Origin: Candidatus Fibrimonadales bacterium
GTDB taxonomy: Bacteria > Fibrobacterota > Fibrobacteria > Fibrobacterales > Fibrobacteraceae
Direction: 5' to 3'
DNA length: 5,877 bases
Assembly: GCA_009777135.1 (NCBI GenBank)
Contig: WRMM01000140.1
Coordinates: 1-5,877, forward strand
Of this stretch, positions 4,550 through 5,877 are shown in pieces (the stretch's first letter is position 1; every line of letters starts with the position of its first letter). The notes below the pieces were generated by a model, which was not told where the DNA came from, ran no database searches, and was given only the letters and a program-made list of their open reading frames with translations. Made by a program: the position numbers and the translations under genes.

Positions 4550-5877
4550 CTTTGTTCAATGCATTCAATGCACTGCCCGCTTTAAACCATTCCCACTGCG
4601 TTGCATTGTAGGTGTGGTTCAAAATAATTTCTTCTTGCGCTCCGTCTGCATGGTGCAAAAGAAGCGTAAACGAACTGCCCGGCTTAAAATTGGAAAGCCC
4701 AAGAATTGCTAAGGTATCGCTTTCTTGAATTTTATCGTAGTCGTTCTTGTTTGCAAAAGTAAGCGCAAGCATTCCCTGCTTTTTAAGATTAGTTTCGTGA
4801 ATACGGGCAAAGCTTTTCGCTATAACCGCCGCAACTCCCAAAAAACGCGGTTCCATAGCGGCATGCTCGCGGCTTGAACCCTCGCCGTAATTTTCATCTC
4901 CTATCACAACGCTCGGAACTTTTGCTGCTTTATACGCTTTTGCCGCATCAGGAACGGCCATTTCATTGCCACCCGGCTGAAAAAACACTTTGTTTTTTTT
5001 GCCGTTAAACGCATTCACAGCCCCTATCAAAAGATTGCCGGAAATATTTTCCAAATGCCCGCGGTATTTAAGCCATTCGCCGGCTTTTGAAATGTGGTCG
5101 GTGGTGCACTTTCCCTTTACCTTTATCAAAAGCCTCGCATTCAAAATATCTCTTCCGCTCCATGGCGCAAAAGGCTCCAGTTTTTGAAGCCTGCTGCTTT
5201 CCGGAGCTATTGCGATTTCTGCGGAGCTGTCGCCATCAGAAACTTTTACAACATCCAAATTTGAAACAAAGCCATTTACCGGCAGCTTATCGCCCCAAGG
5301 ATAAGTCAGTTTTTGCTTTTCGCCTGCATCATTTACCAAAAAATCAGTTTCTGGATTAAAGAGCAAAGAGCCTGAAAGCGAAGCTATAACCGCCATTTCC
5401 GGGCTAGACACAAATGCGTGAGTTTGCTCATTGCCATCTGCCCTGCCAGAGAAATTGCGATTGAAAGAGTGAACAATGCTGTTTTTTTCACCCTTTTGCG
5501 CACCTTCTCTTGCCCACATTCCAATGCACGGACCGCAAGCATTTGCAAGCACCGTTGCGCCAAAATCCGTAAACGAACGCAGAATTCCATCTCGCTCCGC
5601 CGTTGCTCTCACCGCTTCGGAACCAGGATTTATGTAAAGCGGCGCTTTGGGCTTTAAGCCTTTTGCATGAGCATCGCGAACAATAAAAGCCGCTCTGGAA
5701 AGATCTTCGTAGCTTGAATTTGTGCAGCTGCCTATCAGAGCGGCGCTCACTTCCGGAACGCTCCCAAACTCTTCAAGCGATTTTTCCATTTCGCTAATGG
5801 CAAAAGAACGATCCGGGCTAAAAGGCCCATTGTAATGAGGCTTTAGCGCGCTCAAGTCAATTTCTATAACCTTGTCA
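4542..5877 (-). CDS. Aconitate hydratase, mitochondrial type, C-terminal part (5' end beyond right edge)
   Basis: The frame is open to the right edge; about 444 codons of a protein that is usually about 750 residues long are present, so the true start lies outside. Residue numbers here count from the codon at 5855. The three cysteines that hold the 4Fe-4S cluster are present: Cys44 in LIGSCTNSSYED, and Cys107 and Cys110 in ANACGPCIGMW. SFNRNFSGR (130-138) carries substrate-binding arginines. The swivel domain follows, with KGKCTTDHIS (248-257) and the catalytic loop GDENYGEGSSREHAA (319-333). The entry sequence DLSALKPHYNGPFSPD and the overall style match mitochondrial aconitase and its bacterial relatives more than AcnA or AcnB. 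It interconverts citrate and isocitrate in the TCA cycle in the cytoplasm. Its last 8 bases overlap bioC. All catalytic residues visible in the fragment are intact. Confidence 0.95.
   Translation of the reverse strand, partial: DKVIEIDLSALKPHYNGPFSPDRSFAISEMEKSLEEFGSVPEVSAALIGSCTNSSYEDLSRAAFIVRDAHAKGLKPKAPLYINPGSEAVRATAERDGILRSFTDFGATVLANACGPCIGMWAREGAQKGEKNSIVHSFNRNFSGRADGNEQTHAFVSSPEMAVIASLSGSLLFNPETDFLVNDAGEKQKLTYPWGDKLPVNGFVSNLDVVKVSDGDSSAEIAIAPESSRLQKLEPFAPWSGRDILNARLLIKVKGKCTTDHISKAGEWLKYRGHLENISGNLLIGAVNAFNGKKNKVFFQPGGNEMAVPDAAKAYKAAKVPSVVIGDENYGEGSSREHAAMEPRFLGVAAVIAKSFARIHETNLKKQGMLALTFANKNDYDKIQESDTLAILGLSNFKPGSSFTLLLHHADGAQEEIILNHTYNATQWEWFKAGSALNALNKDV

Noticed and set aside
4990..5657. 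Plus- and minus-strand frames overlapping aconitase
   Set aside because: Aconitase has all its cluster cysteines and its active-site loop in an uninterrupted frame; the others are by-products of its codon pattern.

Overview
The window looks like a chromosomal piece of an A+T-rich bacterium with a two-membrane (Gram-negative type) envelope. It is densely packed, with short gaps, overlapping genes and the standard genetic code. Ribosomal proteins L28 and S21, a mitochondrial-type aconitase and BioC are all chromosomal housekeeping genes. A member of the Fibrobacterota or the wider FCB group would fit, but this is an impression from protein style and not a demonstrated placement.

Layout. A divergent pair of ribosomal protein genes sits near 1694-1833. 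Each has its own near-consensus sigma70-type promoter (TTGACA, 17 bp, TATATT). Leftward, rpmB (L28) is followed without any gap by three genes that look like pieces of an oligopeptide/dipeptide (Opp/Dpp) ABC importer: a short three-helix DppB-like permease (964-1494), an OppD/F-like ATPase in which every nucleotide-handling motif is altered (105-962), and the first 33 residues of a probable DppC-like permease that leaves the left edge (1-100). Rightward, rpsU (S21) is followed closely by a secreted thermonuclease-family protein (2052-2585) and a TatD metal-dependent deoxyribonuclease (2591-3382). The right part is transcribed leftward: the C-terminal half or more of aconitase (4542-5877, entering from the right edge), bioC (3782-4549, overlapping the aconitase gene by 8 nt) and a small exported protein of unknown function (3379-3732), whose stop codon overlaps that of tatD head-on.

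Most of the window is ordinary. The unusual part is 1-1494. There, recognisable Opp/Dpp parts have kept open reading frames and tight translational spacing but lost ATPase residues and membrane helices. This could be a reduced transporter, a repurposed membrane complex, or a decaying operon; the window alone cannot decide. No tRNA, rRNA, insertion sequence, CRISPR array, riboswitch or convincing rho-independent terminator was seen, and no gene-free stretch exceeds about 140 bases.
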